Shown: positions 1 to 8,343 of the stretch, piece after piece | Layout of the letters: every line of letters begins with the position of its first letter | Numbering within the stretch: position 1 is the stretch's first letter | Source: Herbaspirillum sp. DW155 | Lineage (GTDB): Bacteria; Pseudomonadota; Gammaproteobacteria; Burkholderiales; Burkholderiaceae_D | DNA: 64,000 nt | Assembly (NCBI RefSeq): GCF_037076565.1 | Contig: NZ_AP029028.1 | Span: forward strand, 620,001-684,000 | Reading direction: 5' to 3' | Made by a program: the position numbers and the translations under genes | The notes under the pieces: model-generated | The model's database searches: none | What the model was told of the DNA's origin: nothing | What the model saw: only the letters and a program-made list of their open reading frames with translations

Positions 1-165
1 CACGTGCAGCATTACATGCCCGAGCTGCTGGCCAGCATCGAGGATGGCTGGCTGCGTCCGGAGGCGATCATCACCCATCGCCTGCCCCTGGAACAGGCCG
101 CCGAGGGGTATCGCATCTTCAATGAGAAACGCGAGGAATGCCGCAAGGTTGTGCTGACGGCCTGA
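1..165 (+). CDS. Zinc-dependent alcohol dehydrogenase, C-terminal end (partial)
   Basis: The first frame is open from base 1 to a TGA at 163-165 and encodes the last 54 residues of a protein. The sequence THRLPLEQAAEGYRIFNEKR followed by a short VVLTA tail is typical of the C-terminus of medium-chain zinc alcohol/formaldehyde dehydrogenases, where this stretch follows the nucleotide-binding domain. The catalytic and zinc-binding parts lie outside the window, so substrate cannot be judged. A strong hairpin terminator follows the stop within 30 bases, so this is the last gene of its transcript. Confidence 0.75.
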   Translation, partial: HVQHYMPELLASIEDGWLRPEAIITHRLPLEQAAEGYRIFNEKREECRKVVLTA

Positions 166-191
166 TGCCGACATGGCGCGCAACGCGAGAG

Positions 192-220
192 GCGACCGGG
201 TTATTCCGGTCGCTTTTTTT
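192..220 (+). terminator. Rho-independent terminator
   Basis: An 8-bp perfect stem (GCGACCGG / CCGGTCGC) with a 6-base loop is followed at once by seven T residues. It lies 27 bases after the dehydrogenase stop codon and separates that gene from the mesX-mesD unit. Confidence 0.9.
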
Positions 221-250
221 ATGGTCCAGCCATTGGAGACTGCTGTTTTG

Positions 251-298
251 TGAATGAGCAAGATTCATTGAATAATGAGATAAAATCATTTTTATTCA
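251..298 (+). promoter_or_regulatory. Clustered TGAA/TTCA dyads upstream of mesX
   Basis: An AT-rich stretch in otherwise GC-rich DNA holds TGAAT-N7-ATTCA (251-267), the overlapping palindrome TTCATTGAA (264-272) and TGAATAA-N16-TTATTCA (269-298). Overlapping dyads of this kind are typical LysR-type regulator sites. TGAA/TTCA half-sites recall MetR (TGAA-N5-TTCA), although the spacing here differs. Control of the methionine genes by a MetR-like protein is an inference. No confident -35/-10 pair was assigned. Confidence 0.4.
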
Positions 299-393
299 TG
301 GATGTCGCGGCATAGAATGCGCCTGTACATTGACCGCATCAGGTCGGCGGCAAGCCCACCGGCGTGATTTCAGCAAAGGGGCGCAGGAGCACC

Positions 394-1377
394 ATGAACC
401 AAGACTTGTCATTCGCCATCAAGAGCATCTGTTTCGACGAGGACTATCGTCCTGCCGAGAACACGCGCATCACCACCAATTTCGCCAACCTCGCCAGGGG
501 AGCGCAGCGCCGGGAAAACCTGCGCAACACCTTCCGCATGATCAACAACCGCTTCAATGCGCTGGCGCATTGGGACAACCCCAAGGCCGACCGCTATGCG
601 GTGGAGCTGGAGATCATTTCAGTAGAGATGGGCATCGAGGGTGAAGAGCTTGCTGCGGCCCTGCCGCTGATTGAAGTGTTGAAGACCAATATCATCGATC
701 ACCTCAGCGGCGAGCGCATCGCCGGTATCGTCGGCAACAATTTTTCTTCTTACGTGCGCGACTATGACTTCAGCGTCGTGCTGCTGGAACACACCAAGGA
801 TCAGCCGGTGTTCAGCGTGCCCGAGAACTTCGGTGAGTTGCACGGCAAGCTGTTCAGGCGTTTCGTGGAGTCGGATGCTTACCGGGCGCACTTCAGCAAG
901 CCGCCGGTCATCTGCCTGAGCGTGGCCAGCAGCAAGACCTATCACCGCACGGAGAACTTCCATCCGGTGCTGGGCGTGGAGTATCTGCAGAACGAGTCAT
1001 CACTGACGGACGCCTATTTCGCCAAGATGGGTCTGCAGGTGCGCTACTTCATGCCGCCCGACAGCGCCGCGCCGCTGGCCTTCTACTTCAGCGGCGACCT
1101 GCTGCGCGACTACACGAACCTGGAACTGATCAGCACCATCAGCACGATGGAGACCTTCCAGAAAATCTATCGCCCTGAAATCTACAACGCCAATTCGGCG
1201 GCCGGCAAAACCTATCAGCCCAGCCTGCAGCATCAGGACTATTCGGTCACGCGCATCGTCTATGACCGCGAAGAGCGCAGCCGCCTGGCGATCCAGCAGG
1301 GACGCTTTGCCGAGGAACATTTCATCAAGCCCTACCGCGCCGTGCTCGAGCAGTGGTCGGCCAGTTACGCTCATTGA
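394..1377 (+). CDS. mesX: DUF1852 family protein, MesX-like partner of methionine synthase MesD
   Basis: The 327-residue product has no membrane segment or signal peptide and matches the DUF1852 family in length and in its conserved N-terminal block (FAIKSICFDEDYRPAENTRI). In Acinetobacter baylyi the DUF1852 protein MesX is needed, together with oxygen, for the folate-independent methionine synthase MesD. Here the downstream gene is exactly such a short MetE-like protein, 25 bases away on the same strand. ATG 394 is chosen because AGGAG stands 5 bases before it; a GTG at 364 in frame has no such site. The chemistry of MesX and the methyl donor are not established, so the role is inferred from family and pairing. 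Confidence 0.8.
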   Translation: MNQDLSFAIKSICFDEDYRPAENTRITTNFANLARGAQRRENLRNTFRMINNRFNALAHWDNPKADRYAVELEIISVEMGIEGEELAAALPLIEVLKTNIIDHLSGERIAGIVGNNFSSYVRDYDFSVVLLEHTKDQPVFSVPENFGELHGKLFRRFVESDAYRAHFSKPPVICLSVASSKTYHRTENFHPVLGVEYLQNESSLTDAYFAKMGLQVRYFMPPDSAAPLAFYFSGDLLRDYTNLELISTISTMETFQKIYRPEIYNANSAAGKTYQPSLQHQDYSVTRIVYDREERSRLAIQQGRFAEEHFIKPYRAVLEQWSASYAH

Positions 1378-1402
1378 TCGCTCCACCCACAAGGTCTTCA
1401 CC

Positions 1403-2431
1403 ATGAAAAAAATATTGCCCACCTCCACCGCCGGCAGCCTGCCGAAACCCGCCTGGCTGGCCGAGCCCGAGAAACTGTGGTCGCCCTGGAGGCTGCAGGG
1501 GGATGAATTGCTTGAGGCCAAGCGCGATGCCTTGCGCCTGTCGCTGCAAGAGCAGCAGCACGCCGGAATCGATATCGTCAGTGACGGCGAGCAGACGCGC
1601 CAGCATTTCGTGACCACGTTCATCGAGCATCTCGACGGCGTGGATTTTGCCAGGCGCGAGACCGTGCGCATTCGCAATCGTTATGACGCCAGCGTGCCCA
1701 CGGTAGTGGGTGCGGTGTCGCGCCAGAAGCCGGTGTTCGTGGAGGATGCGAGATTCCTGCGCGGTCAGACCGATCAGCCGATCAAGTGGGCGCTGCCGGG
1801 GCCGATGACGATGATCGACACGCTCTACGATGCCCACTACAAGAGCCGCGAAAAACTGGCCTGGGAGTTCGCCGTGATCCTCAACCAGGAAGCGCGCGAG
1901 CTGGAGGCCGCGGGCGTGGACATCATCCAGTTCGATGAGCCGGCCTTCAATGTCTTCTTCGATGAAGTCAATGACTGGGGCGTGGCCACGCTGGAGCGCG
2001 CCATCGAGGGGCTCAGGTGCGAGACTGCCGTGCACATCTGCTATGGCTACGGCATCAAGGCCAACACGGACTGGAAGCAGACATTGGGTTCGCAATGGCG
2101 GCAGTATGAGCAGACCTTCCCCAGGTTGCAGGCATCGAACATCGATATCGTTTCACTCGAATGCCACAACGCACGTGTGCCCATGGAGCTGATCGAACTC
2201 ATTCGCGGCAAGAAGGTGATGGTGGGGGCCATCGATGTGGCCAGTCACAAGGTGGAGACGCCCGAGGAAGTTGCGGCGACCTTGCGCAAGGCATTGCAGT
2301 TCGTCGATGCGGACAAGCTCTATCCTTGTACCAACTGCGGGATGGCGCCGTTGCCGCGAGAGCTTGCGCGGGGCAAGCTTGGTGCGCTGAGCGCGGGGGC
2401 CGAGATCGTGCGGAGGGAATTGGGAGTTTGA
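1403..2431 (+). CDS. mesD: Core-MetE type methionine synthase, MesD-like
   Basis: The 342-residue product corresponds only to the C-terminal catalytic barrel of cobalamin-independent methionine synthase (MetE is about 750 residues); the N-terminal folate-binding half is absent. The expected zinc ligands are present: His211 and Cys213 in HICYGYG, Glu253 in LECHN and Cys312 in CTNCGM. The enzyme should methylate homocysteine to methionine in the cytoplasm. Pairing with mesX points to the MesD group, which does not use methyl-tetrahydrofolate. ATG 1403 begins the region of homology; the frame is open further upstream but overlaps mesX. The ribosome-binding site is weak, consistent with translation following from mesX. 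Confidence 0.85.
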   Translation: MKKILPTSTAGSLPKPAWLAEPEKLWSPWRLQGDELLEAKRDALRLSLQEQQHAGIDIVSDGEQTRQHFVTTFIEHLDGVDFARRETVRIRNRYDASVPTVVGAVSRQKPVFVEDARFLRGQTDQPIKWALPGPMTMIDTLYDAHYKSREKLAWEFAVILNQEARELEAAGVDIIQFDEPAFNVFFDEVNDWGVATLERAIEGLRCETAVHICYGYGIKANTDWKQTLGSQWRQYEQTFPRLQASNIDIVSLECHNARVPMELIELIRGKKVMVGAIDVASHKVETPEEVAATLRKALQFVDADKLYPCTNCGMAPLPRELARGKLGALSAGAEIVRRELGV

Positions 2432-2440
2432 TTTGTGTCT

Positions 2441-2516
2441 GAAGGGGCGAGCCCCTTCGCACTCAACACAAGGGGTGCCTTGCTTGTATCCCATCCCGTC
2501 TGGTCGGCGGGATGGG
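2441..2516. other. Two hairpins in the mesD-amtB convergent gap
   Basis: GAAGGGGC (2441-2448) pairs with GCCCCTTC (2451-2458), and CCCATCCCG (2490-2498) pairs perfectly with CGGGATGGG (2508-2516). Neither is followed by a T run on either strand, so they are possible 3'-end structures of mesD or amtB mRNA rather than classical terminators. Confidence 0.45.
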
Positions 2517-2558
2517 TATCGACTGCATGGGGCGGATGCCAGACTTTATTCTATTTAT

Positions 2559-2571
2559 CCCCCCCCCCCCC
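2559..2571. repeat. 13-base C homopolymer
   Basis: An uninterrupted run of 13 C (G on the amtB strand) lies only three bases beyond the amtB stop codon. It is outside any coding frame seen here. Long C/G tracts are prone to slippage and to sequencing error, so the exact length may vary. Confidence 0.9.
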
Positions 2572-2574
2572 GCC

Positions 2575-3777
2575 TTACCAACTGGTCTCCCTCTCCGCCG
2601 TAGAAGAGATCTTGTGAATCGCCAGATCGGCCCCTTCGAATTCCTGTTCCGGATCCAGGCGAATCCCGACCGTCTTCTTCAGCAAGCCATACACAATCCA
2701 GCCGCCCACCGCCGCAATGGCAATGCCCATGAGGCTGCCGATCAACTGCGCCATGAAGGACACGCCACCCCGTCCGCCCAGCGCCTGCAGGCCGAAGATG
2801 CCCGCCGCCAGTCCGCCCCACAAACCGCACAGCCCGTGCAGCGGCCACACGCCCAGCACATCGTCGATCTTCCACTTGTTCTGGGTGCGGGTGAACATCC
2901 ACACGAAAATCGCGCCGGCAATGCCACCGGTGACCAGCGCGCCCAGCGGGTGCATCAGGTCCGAGCCGGCGCACACCGCCACCAGGCCCGCCAGCGGGCC
3001 GTTGTAGGCGAAGCCGGGATCGTTGCGTCCCATCAGCAGTGCCACCAGCGTGCCACCGGCCATGGCCATGAGTGAATTCATCGCTACCAGGCCATTCATC
3101 TTGTCCAGCGTCTGCGCGCTCATGACGTTGAAGCCGAACCAGCCCACGGTCAGGATCCACGCACCCAGCGCCAGGAAGGGAATGTTGGAGGGCGGATGTG
3201 CCGCCACCGCGCCTTCCTTGCTGTAGCGGCCACGGCGCGCACCCAGCAGCAGCACGGCAGGCAGGGCGATCCAGCCGCCCACGGCGTGGACCACGATGGA
3301 ACCGGCGAAGTCATGGAACTCGGCGCCAAAGGTCGCAGCCAGCCAGGCCTGCACGCCCAGGTGCTGGTTCCATGCAATGCCCTCGAAGAAGGGATAGACC
3401 AGGCCCACCAGCACGGCAGTGGCCACCAGTTGCGGATTGAACTTGGAGCGCTCGGCAATGCCGCCCGAAATGATGGCCGGGATGGCCGCCGCAAAGGTCA
3501 GCAGGAAGAAGAACTTCACCAGCTCGAAACCGCTGCGCTCGGCCAGCGTCTCGGCACCCGCGAAGAAGCTCACCCCATAGGCCACGTAATAGCCGATGAA
3601 GAAATAGACGATGGTCGACACCGCAAAGTCCGCCAGGATCTTCACCAGGGCATTGACCTGGTTCTTCCTGCGCACCGTTCCCAGTTCCAGGAAGGCGAAG
3701 CCGGCATGCATGGCCAGGATCATGATCGCCCCCAGCAGGATGAAGAGGGCGTCTGCGCCGTTTTTGTGATCGTCCAC
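2575..3777 (-). CDS. amtB: Ammonium transporter
   Basis: About 400 residues with eleven predicted membrane helices of the Amt/Rh family. The pore histidine pair is present at His164 (VVHAVGG) and His314 (PLHGLCG), counted from the GTG start, and the conserved EGADLAIHKI segment ends the cytoplasmic tail that contacts PII proteins. The protein conducts ammonium/ammonia across the inner membrane. GTG 3777 is preferred because GGGAG stands 8 bases before it; a TTG at 3792 in frame would overlap that site. There is no N-terminal signal peptide of the E. coli AmtB type. No glnK accompanies it in the window. A sigma-54 promoter and NtrC site upstream indicate induction under nitrogen limitation. 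Confidence 0.92.
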   Translation of the reverse strand: MDDHKNGADALFILLGAIMILAMHAGFAFLELGTVRRKNQVNALVKILADFAVSTIVYFFIGYYVAYGVSFFAGAETLAERSGFELVKFFFLLTFAAAIPAIISGGIAERSKFNPQLVATAVLVGLVYPFFEGIAWNQHLGVQAWLAATFGAEFHDFAGSIVVHAVGGWIALPAVLLLGARRGRYSKEGAVAAHPPSNIPFLALGAWILTVGWFGFNVMSAQTLDKMNGLVAMNSLMAMAGGTLVALLMGRNDPGFAYNGPLAGLVAVCAGSDLMHPLGALVTGGIAGAIFVWMFTRTQNKWKIDDVLGVWPLHGLCGLWGGLAAGIFGLQALGGRGGVSFMAQLIGSLMGIAIAAVGGWIVYGLLKKTVGIRLDPEQEFEGADLAIHKISSTAERETSW

Positions 3778-3828
3778 CAGAAAATCTCCCAAAAAGTGTG
3801 CAATAAAAGAATCGGAAGCACGGACTTA

Positions 3829-3845
3829 AGCAATTTTCGTTCCAA
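3829..3845 (-). promoter_or_regulatory. Sigma-54 promoter of amtB
   Basis: On the minus strand TTGGAACGAAAATTGCT matches the -24/-12 consensus (TTGGCACG-N4-TTGC) with one mismatch and exact spacing between the GG and GC doublets. Transcription would start near 3818, about 40 bases before the GTG start of amtB. Confidence 0.8.
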
Positions 3846-3919
3846 TTTGGTGATTATTCTGCAGAAGCTTGATTCAAAAGGACTTTATCGGTGCGTCAGA
3901 TGGATGTCAGTATAGTGTT

Positions 3920-3936
3920 TGCACGAATGATGTGCA
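3920..3936 (-). promoter_or_regulatory. NtrC-type upstream activator site
   Basis: TGCAC-N7-GTGCA is a perfect dyad matching the NtrC consensus (TGCACC-N5-GGTGCA outer bases). Its centre is about 110 bp upstream of the predicted amtB start point, the usual distance for a sigma-54 enhancer. A weaker half-site, TGGTGCA, lies at 3971-3977. The rest of the 3778-4138 gap must also hold the promoter of the plus-strand phosphatase gene, which was not resolved. Confidence 0.7.
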
Positions 3937-4138
3937 TCGGTGAGGTGAGGCCGACAGGATGGCTGCATTTTGGTGCAATGGGGTCGATCTCGAATTTTTG
4001 CTGTAAATCCCATCAATTTTTTGCTCTCCGTGTGTCTGGTCAGCCTTGGTCATCCTCCTTTCATGGACCGGTCATACTCGATTGCTAAATTGCAACTCCC
4101 CCTTTACTTCGCTTTACCTCACCCTCACAGGAGTTGCC

Positions 4139-5773
4139 ATGCCCGATCAGAATCCGCCCGCCGACCACAGCCGCCGCCGCTTCCTGCGCGACACCGCCGT
4201 TACTGCCGTGGGCAGCGCCGCCGTGATCGCCAGCCCCGCCGCATTGTCCGCGACAGAGCCCGCTGCGCCGGCCATCGTCACTTCCGAACGCCTGCGTCCG
4301 CAATTCCCGGGCGGCATCATGAGCGGCGACGTCACCCGCGACAGCGCCATGGTCTGGGCCCGCGCCGACCGCAATGCGCGCATGCTGGTCGAGTACTCCA
4401 CCAGCGAGAATTTCTCCAACCCCATCCGCATCGCCGGCCCCACCGCGCTGGCGCGCGAGGACTACACCGCCCGCGTGGATCTGCGCGGCCTGCCGGCGGG
4501 GCAGCGCGTCTACTATCGCGTGCGCTTCCAGAATCTGGTGCATGAGTCGGCCCTGAGCGAGCCGCTGACCGGCAGCCTCATGGTGCCGGCCTCGATGCAG
4601 GGCCAGGCGCGTGACGTCACCTTTGCCTTTTCGGGCGATGAAGCGGGTCAGGGCTGGGGGATCAACGAGCAGTGGGGTGGTTATCGGGTGTATGAAAGCA
4701 TGCGCCGCTTCCGCCCGGATTTCTTCATCCACTCGGGCGACCAGATCTATGCCGATGGGCCGATCCAGGCGGAAGTGAAGCTGGACGACGGAACGCTGTG
4801 GCGCAACGTGGTGACCGAAGCCAAGTCCAAGGTGGCGCAGACGCTGGATGACTATCGCGGCAACTTCGCCTACAACATGCTGGACGCCAGCAAGCGCCGC
4901 TTCGCCGCCGAGGTGCCGTTCCTGGTGCAGTGGGATGACCACGAGGTGCGCAACAACTGGTATCCGGGCCAGCAGATCGGTGCGGCCGAGAAGCGCTATG
5001 ACGAACGCAATATCGACGTGCTGGCCGCGCGTGCGCGCCAGGCCATGTTCGAGCACAACCCTTTCCGCATCGATAGCGCTGATCCCTTCCGTATCTATCG
5101 CGCCTTCCAGCACGGCCCGCTACTTGATGTGTTCATGCTGGACGAACGCAGCTATCGCGGCCGCAATTCGCCCAATCGCCAGAAGGGTGGGCACGACGCC
5201 GATTTCCTCGGCCCCGGGCAGATGCGCTGGATCAAGCAGGCGTTGCTGCGGTCGCGCGCGACCTGGAAGCTGATCGCCAGCGACATGCCGCTGTCCATCG
5301 TGGTGCCGGACCTGAACCCCGATGTACCCAAGGGGACCTTCGAAGCCTGGGCCAATGCCGACAACGGCAAGCCGTCCGGGCGCGAGCTGGAGGTGGCTGA
5401 ACTGCTGCGCTTCATCAAGCAGCACGACATCAAGAATGTGGTGTGGGTGACGGCCGACGTGCACTACGCCTCGGCGACGCACTATGCGCCCGAGCGCGCG
5501 CAGTTCACCGACTTCAAGCCCTTCTGGGAATTCGTCGGCGGCCCCATCAATGCCGGGACCTTCGGGCCGGGCGAGATCGATCGCACCTTCGGTCCGGACG
5601 TGCGTTTCGTTAGCATCCCGGCCGACATGAAACAGAACCGCTCACCGGCCGACTTGCTGCAGTTCTTTGGCATCGGCAAGATCGATGCGAAGACCAGGAC
5701 CCTGACCGTCACCCTGCACAACACCGACGGCCGGGAAATCTACAAGGTCGAGCTGCCGCCCGAGCAGGCTTGA
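4139..5773 (+). CDS. PhoD-family alkaline phosphatase/phosphodiesterase, Tat-exported
   Basis: The 544-residue product begins with a twin-arginine signal: SRRRFLRD at residues 11-18 followed by an alanine-rich hydrophobic stretch, so it should fold in the cytoplasm and be exported by Tat. An N-terminal beta-sandwich domain (about residues 55-150) is followed by the metallophosphatase domain with metal-ligand motifs SGDQIYADG, WDDHEVRNN and ADVHYA, as in PhoD of Bacillus (Fe3+/Ca2+ enzymes acting on phosphate esters and diesters). ATG 4139 has AGGAG 5 bases upstream. The gene stands alone on its strand and converges on the Spy-like gene. Exact substrate and phosphate control are not shown. Confidence 0.85.
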   Translation: MPDQNPPADHSRRRFLRDTAVTAVGSAAVIASPAALSATEPAAPAIVTSERLRPQFPGGIMSGDVTRDSAMVWARADRNARMLVEYSTSENFSNPIRIAGPTALAREDYTARVDLRGLPAGQRVYYRVRFQNLVHESALSEPLTGSLMVPASMQGQARDVTFAFSGDEAGQGWGINEQWGGYRVYESMRRFRPDFFIHSGDQIYADGPIQAEVKLDDGTLWRNVVTEAKSKVAQTLDDYRGNFAYNMLDASKRRFAAEVPFLVQWDDHEVRNNWYPGQQIGAAEKRYDERNIDVLAARARQAMFEHNPFRIDSADPFRIYRAFQHGPLLDVFMLDERSYRGRNSPNRQKGGHDADFLGPGQMRWIKQALLRSRATWKLIASDMPLSIVVPDLNPDVPKGTFEAWANADNGKPSGRELEVAELLRFIKQHDIKNVVWVTADVHYASATHYAPERAQFTDFKPFWEFVGGPINAGTFGPGEIDRTFGPDVRFVSIPADMKQNRSPADLLQFFGIGKIDAKTRTLTVTLHNTDGREIYKVELPPEQA

Positions 5774-5795
5774 CCGGGGCCCGGGCGGCGCGGCC

Positions 5796-6392
5796 TCAGA
5801 AGCCGTTGTCGGTGCTGAAGCTGCCGCCGCCCATGCCGCCCATTCCTCCGCCACCCATACTGCCGCCACCCATCCCGCCACGGCCGCCCATGCCACCGCC
5901 GGAGCGGCTGCGTCCGCCGTCACCGTGCGCGGGACCATCGGCCACGCGCTGCATGCGGTCCACGATGTAATCCTGGACTTGCTTGCGCTGGCCGTCATCG
6001 AGGGCATCGGCCATCGCAAACCAGATCTCGCGCAACTGGCGTCCTTCCTCTTCGGCGGCACGGCCATCGTTGTCATAGTCGGCGGCCAGCTCGCGGAAGT
6101 CGCCGCCGGGTGCATGCAAGACCTGCTCCGTATGTTCTTGCAGGTGCGCGCGCCGTTGCTGGCGCTGTGCCAGGATGGCGCGGGTCTTTTGCTCGGTCTG
6201 GCGCCACAGGATCTGCTGGTTGGGGGTGAGCTTGAGGTCGCTCTTGAGCTGCTCGGTCATGGGCAGGATGTCGCTTGCGATCAGATCGACCAGCGGTGTG
6301 GCCATGGCCGGCACCGCCTTGGCCAGCATCAGGACCGACGCAGCAGCGTACAGCAGCGACTTGGAAAAGGAGGGCAGGGCAAAGCCGGGCAT
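5796..6392 (-). CDS. Spy/CpxP-like LTXXQ periplasmic protein with Gly/Met-rich tail
   Basis: 198 residues. An N-terminal hydrophobic stretch ending AKAVPAMA suggests a secreted protein. The middle is helical and charged and contains LKLTPNQQ, the LTxxQ signature of the CpxP/Spy chaperone and heavy-metal-resistance group. The last 40 residues are a Gly-Met-Ser repeat (GGMGGRGGMGGGSMGGGGMG), not part of Spy. A methionine-rich flexible tail could bind Cu(I) or act as a linker; this is speculation. GGAG lies 7 bases before ATG 6392. The gene is monocistronic and converges on the PhoD-type gene with a 22-base gap. Confidence 0.65.
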   Translation of the reverse strand: MPGFALPSFSKSLLYAAASVLMLAKAVPAMATPLVDLIASDILPMTEQLKSDLKLTPNQQILWRQTEQKTRAILAQRQQRRAHLQEHTEQVLHAPGGDFRELAADYDNDGRAAEEEGRQLREIWFAMADALDDGQRKQVQDYIVDRMQRVADGPAHGDGGRSRSGGGMGGRGGMGGGSMGGGGMGGMGGGSFSTDNGF

Positions 6393-6520
6393 GAACTACT
6401 CCGCAAGAGAAAGCCCAGATTTAAGCAGGCGCACCCGCGCCTGTGGCAAAGCGAAGCATCCGGTAACACTTCATTGATCTGTGGCAGCATGACCCGACGT
6501 GCGCCCGCAGGTCAATCGGA

Positions 6521-7420
6521 TCACTCGTTCCAGTGCACCTGGGCGAAAGCCTCGGAGAGGAAATCCAGCATGGCCCTGACCTTGGCCGGCAGATGCGCAC
6601 GGCTGGGATAGACGGCGTAGATGCCCAGGTCGGGCACGGTGAAGTCCGTGAGCAGGGGAACCAGCTGTCCGCTGCGCAGGTACTGATCGATCATGAAGGT
6701 CGGCTGGCGCGTGATGCCCACGCCGCCCAACGCGGCCTGCACGCAGCTGTCACCATTGTTGACGTGCATGCGCGCATTGACCCGCACGCTGACCGGCCCT
6801 TCGGGCCCGCTGAACTGCCATTCGTCCCGGCCTTGGTTGTAGCTGTAGCTGATGATCTGGTGTTGTGCCAGATCGTGCGGATGCCGGGGCGTGCCATGTT
6901 TGTCCAGATAGGCGGGGGAGGCACAGATCGGCAGACTGGTGCTGGTGAGCTTGCGATGCACCAGCGTCGAATCCGCCAATCTGGCGATGCGGATCGCCAG
7001 ATCGTAGCCCTCATCGATGATATCGACGATGCGATCCGACAAAGTGATGTCCAGCTCCACCTCCGGGTGGCGCTCCAGGAACATCGGCCAGAGCGGCGCC
7101 AGATGCAGGATGCCGAAGGTGACCGGAGCATTGATGCGCAACAGGCCCGCTGGTTTGGCACTGCCGGCCAGCAGCAGGTCGTCGGCTTCTTCCAGCGCGG
7201 CCACGATCTGCTTGCAGCGTTCGAGATAGAGGGTGCCGGCTTCGGTGAGGGAAAGCCGGCGCGTGGTCCGCTGCATCAGGCGCGACCCCAGGCGGGCTTC
7301 CAGTTCCAGTACGGTGCGTGAGACGGCGGCCTTGGAGATGCCCAGCGCATCGGCCGCCTTGACGAAGCTGCCGAGGTCGGCCACGGCGATGAAGCACTCG
7401 ATTTCGCGCAGTTTGTTCAA
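6521..7420 (-). CDS. LysR family transcriptional regulator
   Basis: 299 residues with the standard LysR layout: winged helix-turn-helix at residues 1-60 (SFVKAADALGISKAAVSRTV, then LFQRTTRR-like LMQRTTRRLSLT) and a periplasmic-binding-like effector domain (about 90-295). It belongs to the large CrgA/YafC-like subgroup common in Burkholderiales. It lies 53 bases downstream of the extradiol dioxygenase gene on the same strand, so it may be co-transcribed with it and control it; the effector is unknown. Confidence 0.88.
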   Translation of the reverse strand: MNKLREIECFIAVADLGSFVKAADALGISKAAVSRTVLELEARLGSRLMQRTTRRLSLTEAGTLYLERCKQIVAALEEADDLLLAGSAKPAGLLRINAPVTFGILHLAPLWPMFLERHPEVELDITLSDRIVDIIDEGYDLAIRIARLADSTLVHRKLTSTSLPICASPAYLDKHGTPRHPHDLAQHQIISYSYNQGRDEWQFSGPEGPVSVRVNARMHVNNGDSCVQAALGGVGITRQPTFMIDQYLRSGQLVPLLTDFTVPDLGIYAVYPSRAHLPAKVRAMLDFLSEAFAQVHWNE

Positions 7421-7473
7421 ATCGTCTGTCCCCGAGATGGCGCTGCCCTGGTGCCATCGGGAAAGACGGCGGC

Positions 7474-8322
7474 TCAGGCAGCTGCCGGAAGTTGTGCCAG
7501 CAGGCGGGAGCCGGTGCCGAAGGCGAAGGCGTCCATGCGCAGGCTATGATACGTCGAACCGCTGTCCAGGTGTACCAGCTGGGTCCAGTCATCGGCCGCG
7601 CCCATGGCGAAGAACAGGCTCAGCAGGTGTTCATCGCTGGGATGGGTGCGTACGGCATGCGGGGCGGTGGTCCGGTAGCCGAAGAGGCCCTGCAGGTCGC
7701 CAGCGTGCATGCGGTCGAGGAACCATCGCAGGAATTCCAGCGTATGCGGTGCATCGCTACCGTCGGTCTGGTCACGGCGCAGTTCGCGCAGGTTGTGCGT
7801 GAAGCTGCCGGAGCCGATCAGCAGGATACCTTCCTTGGCCAATGGCGCCAGCAGCCGCCCCACCTGATAGTGATAGGCAGGCGGCTGCTGCGATTGCAGC
7901 GACAGCTGGATCACCGGCACATCGGCCTGCGGATACAGGTAGCGCAGCGGCACCCAGGCACCGTGATCCAGGCCCCAGCCGCCGTCGGTATGGGCCGGCA
8001 GGCCGCCGTCACGCAGGCGCTGCGCCACGTGCTCGGCCAGGGCTGGCGCGCCCGGAGCCGGATAGTCCAGTTCATACAGTGCCGGCGGGAATCCACCGAA
8101 GTCATGGATCACGCGCGGCTGGCTCTGGTTGCCCACGCGCGGGGTGAAGGTTTCCCAGTGCGGCGACACCATCACGATACCGCGCGGACGCGGCAGTGCC
8201 GCCCCGATACCCGCCAGCAGCGGACCCGTGCGGCCAGGTTCGATGGCCAGCATGGGCGAACCATGCGAGACGAACAGCGAGGACAGGGGGAGGCTATCGG
8301 TGAGGGTGGTCGCAGTGGACAT
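7474..8322 (-). CDS. DODA-type extradiol ring-cleavage dioxygenase (YgiD-like)
   Basis: 282 residues of the class III (LigB-type) dioxygenase family. Metal-binding histidines are visible in SHGSPM, SPHWET and the C-terminal THPSDEHLLSLFF block, and the LDHGAWVPL motif is conserved. Relatives cleave the catechol ring of 4,5-DOPA or similar ortho-diphenols, usually with Zn or Fe. A DoxX gene lies upstream and a LysR gene downstream on the same strand, suggesting a small set of genes for aromatic or quinone compounds. The true substrate cannot be read from sequence. Confidence 0.85.
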   Translation of the reverse strand: MSTATTLTDSLPLSSLFVSHGSPMLAIEPGRTGPLLAGIGAALPRPRGIVMVSPHWETFTPRVGNQSQPRVIHDFGGFPPALYELDYPAPGAPALAEHVAQRLRDGGLPAHTDGGWGLDHGAWVPLRYLYPQADVPVIQLSLQSQQPPAYHYQVGRLLAPLAKEGILLIGSGSFTHNLRELRRDQTDGSDAPHTLEFLRWFLDRMHAGDLQGLFGYRTTAPHAVRTHPSDEHLLSLFFAMGAADDWTQLVHLDSGSTYHSLRMDAFAFGTGSRLLAQLPAAA

Positions 8323-8343
8323 GGTGGGTTCCTTGTGAATCTC

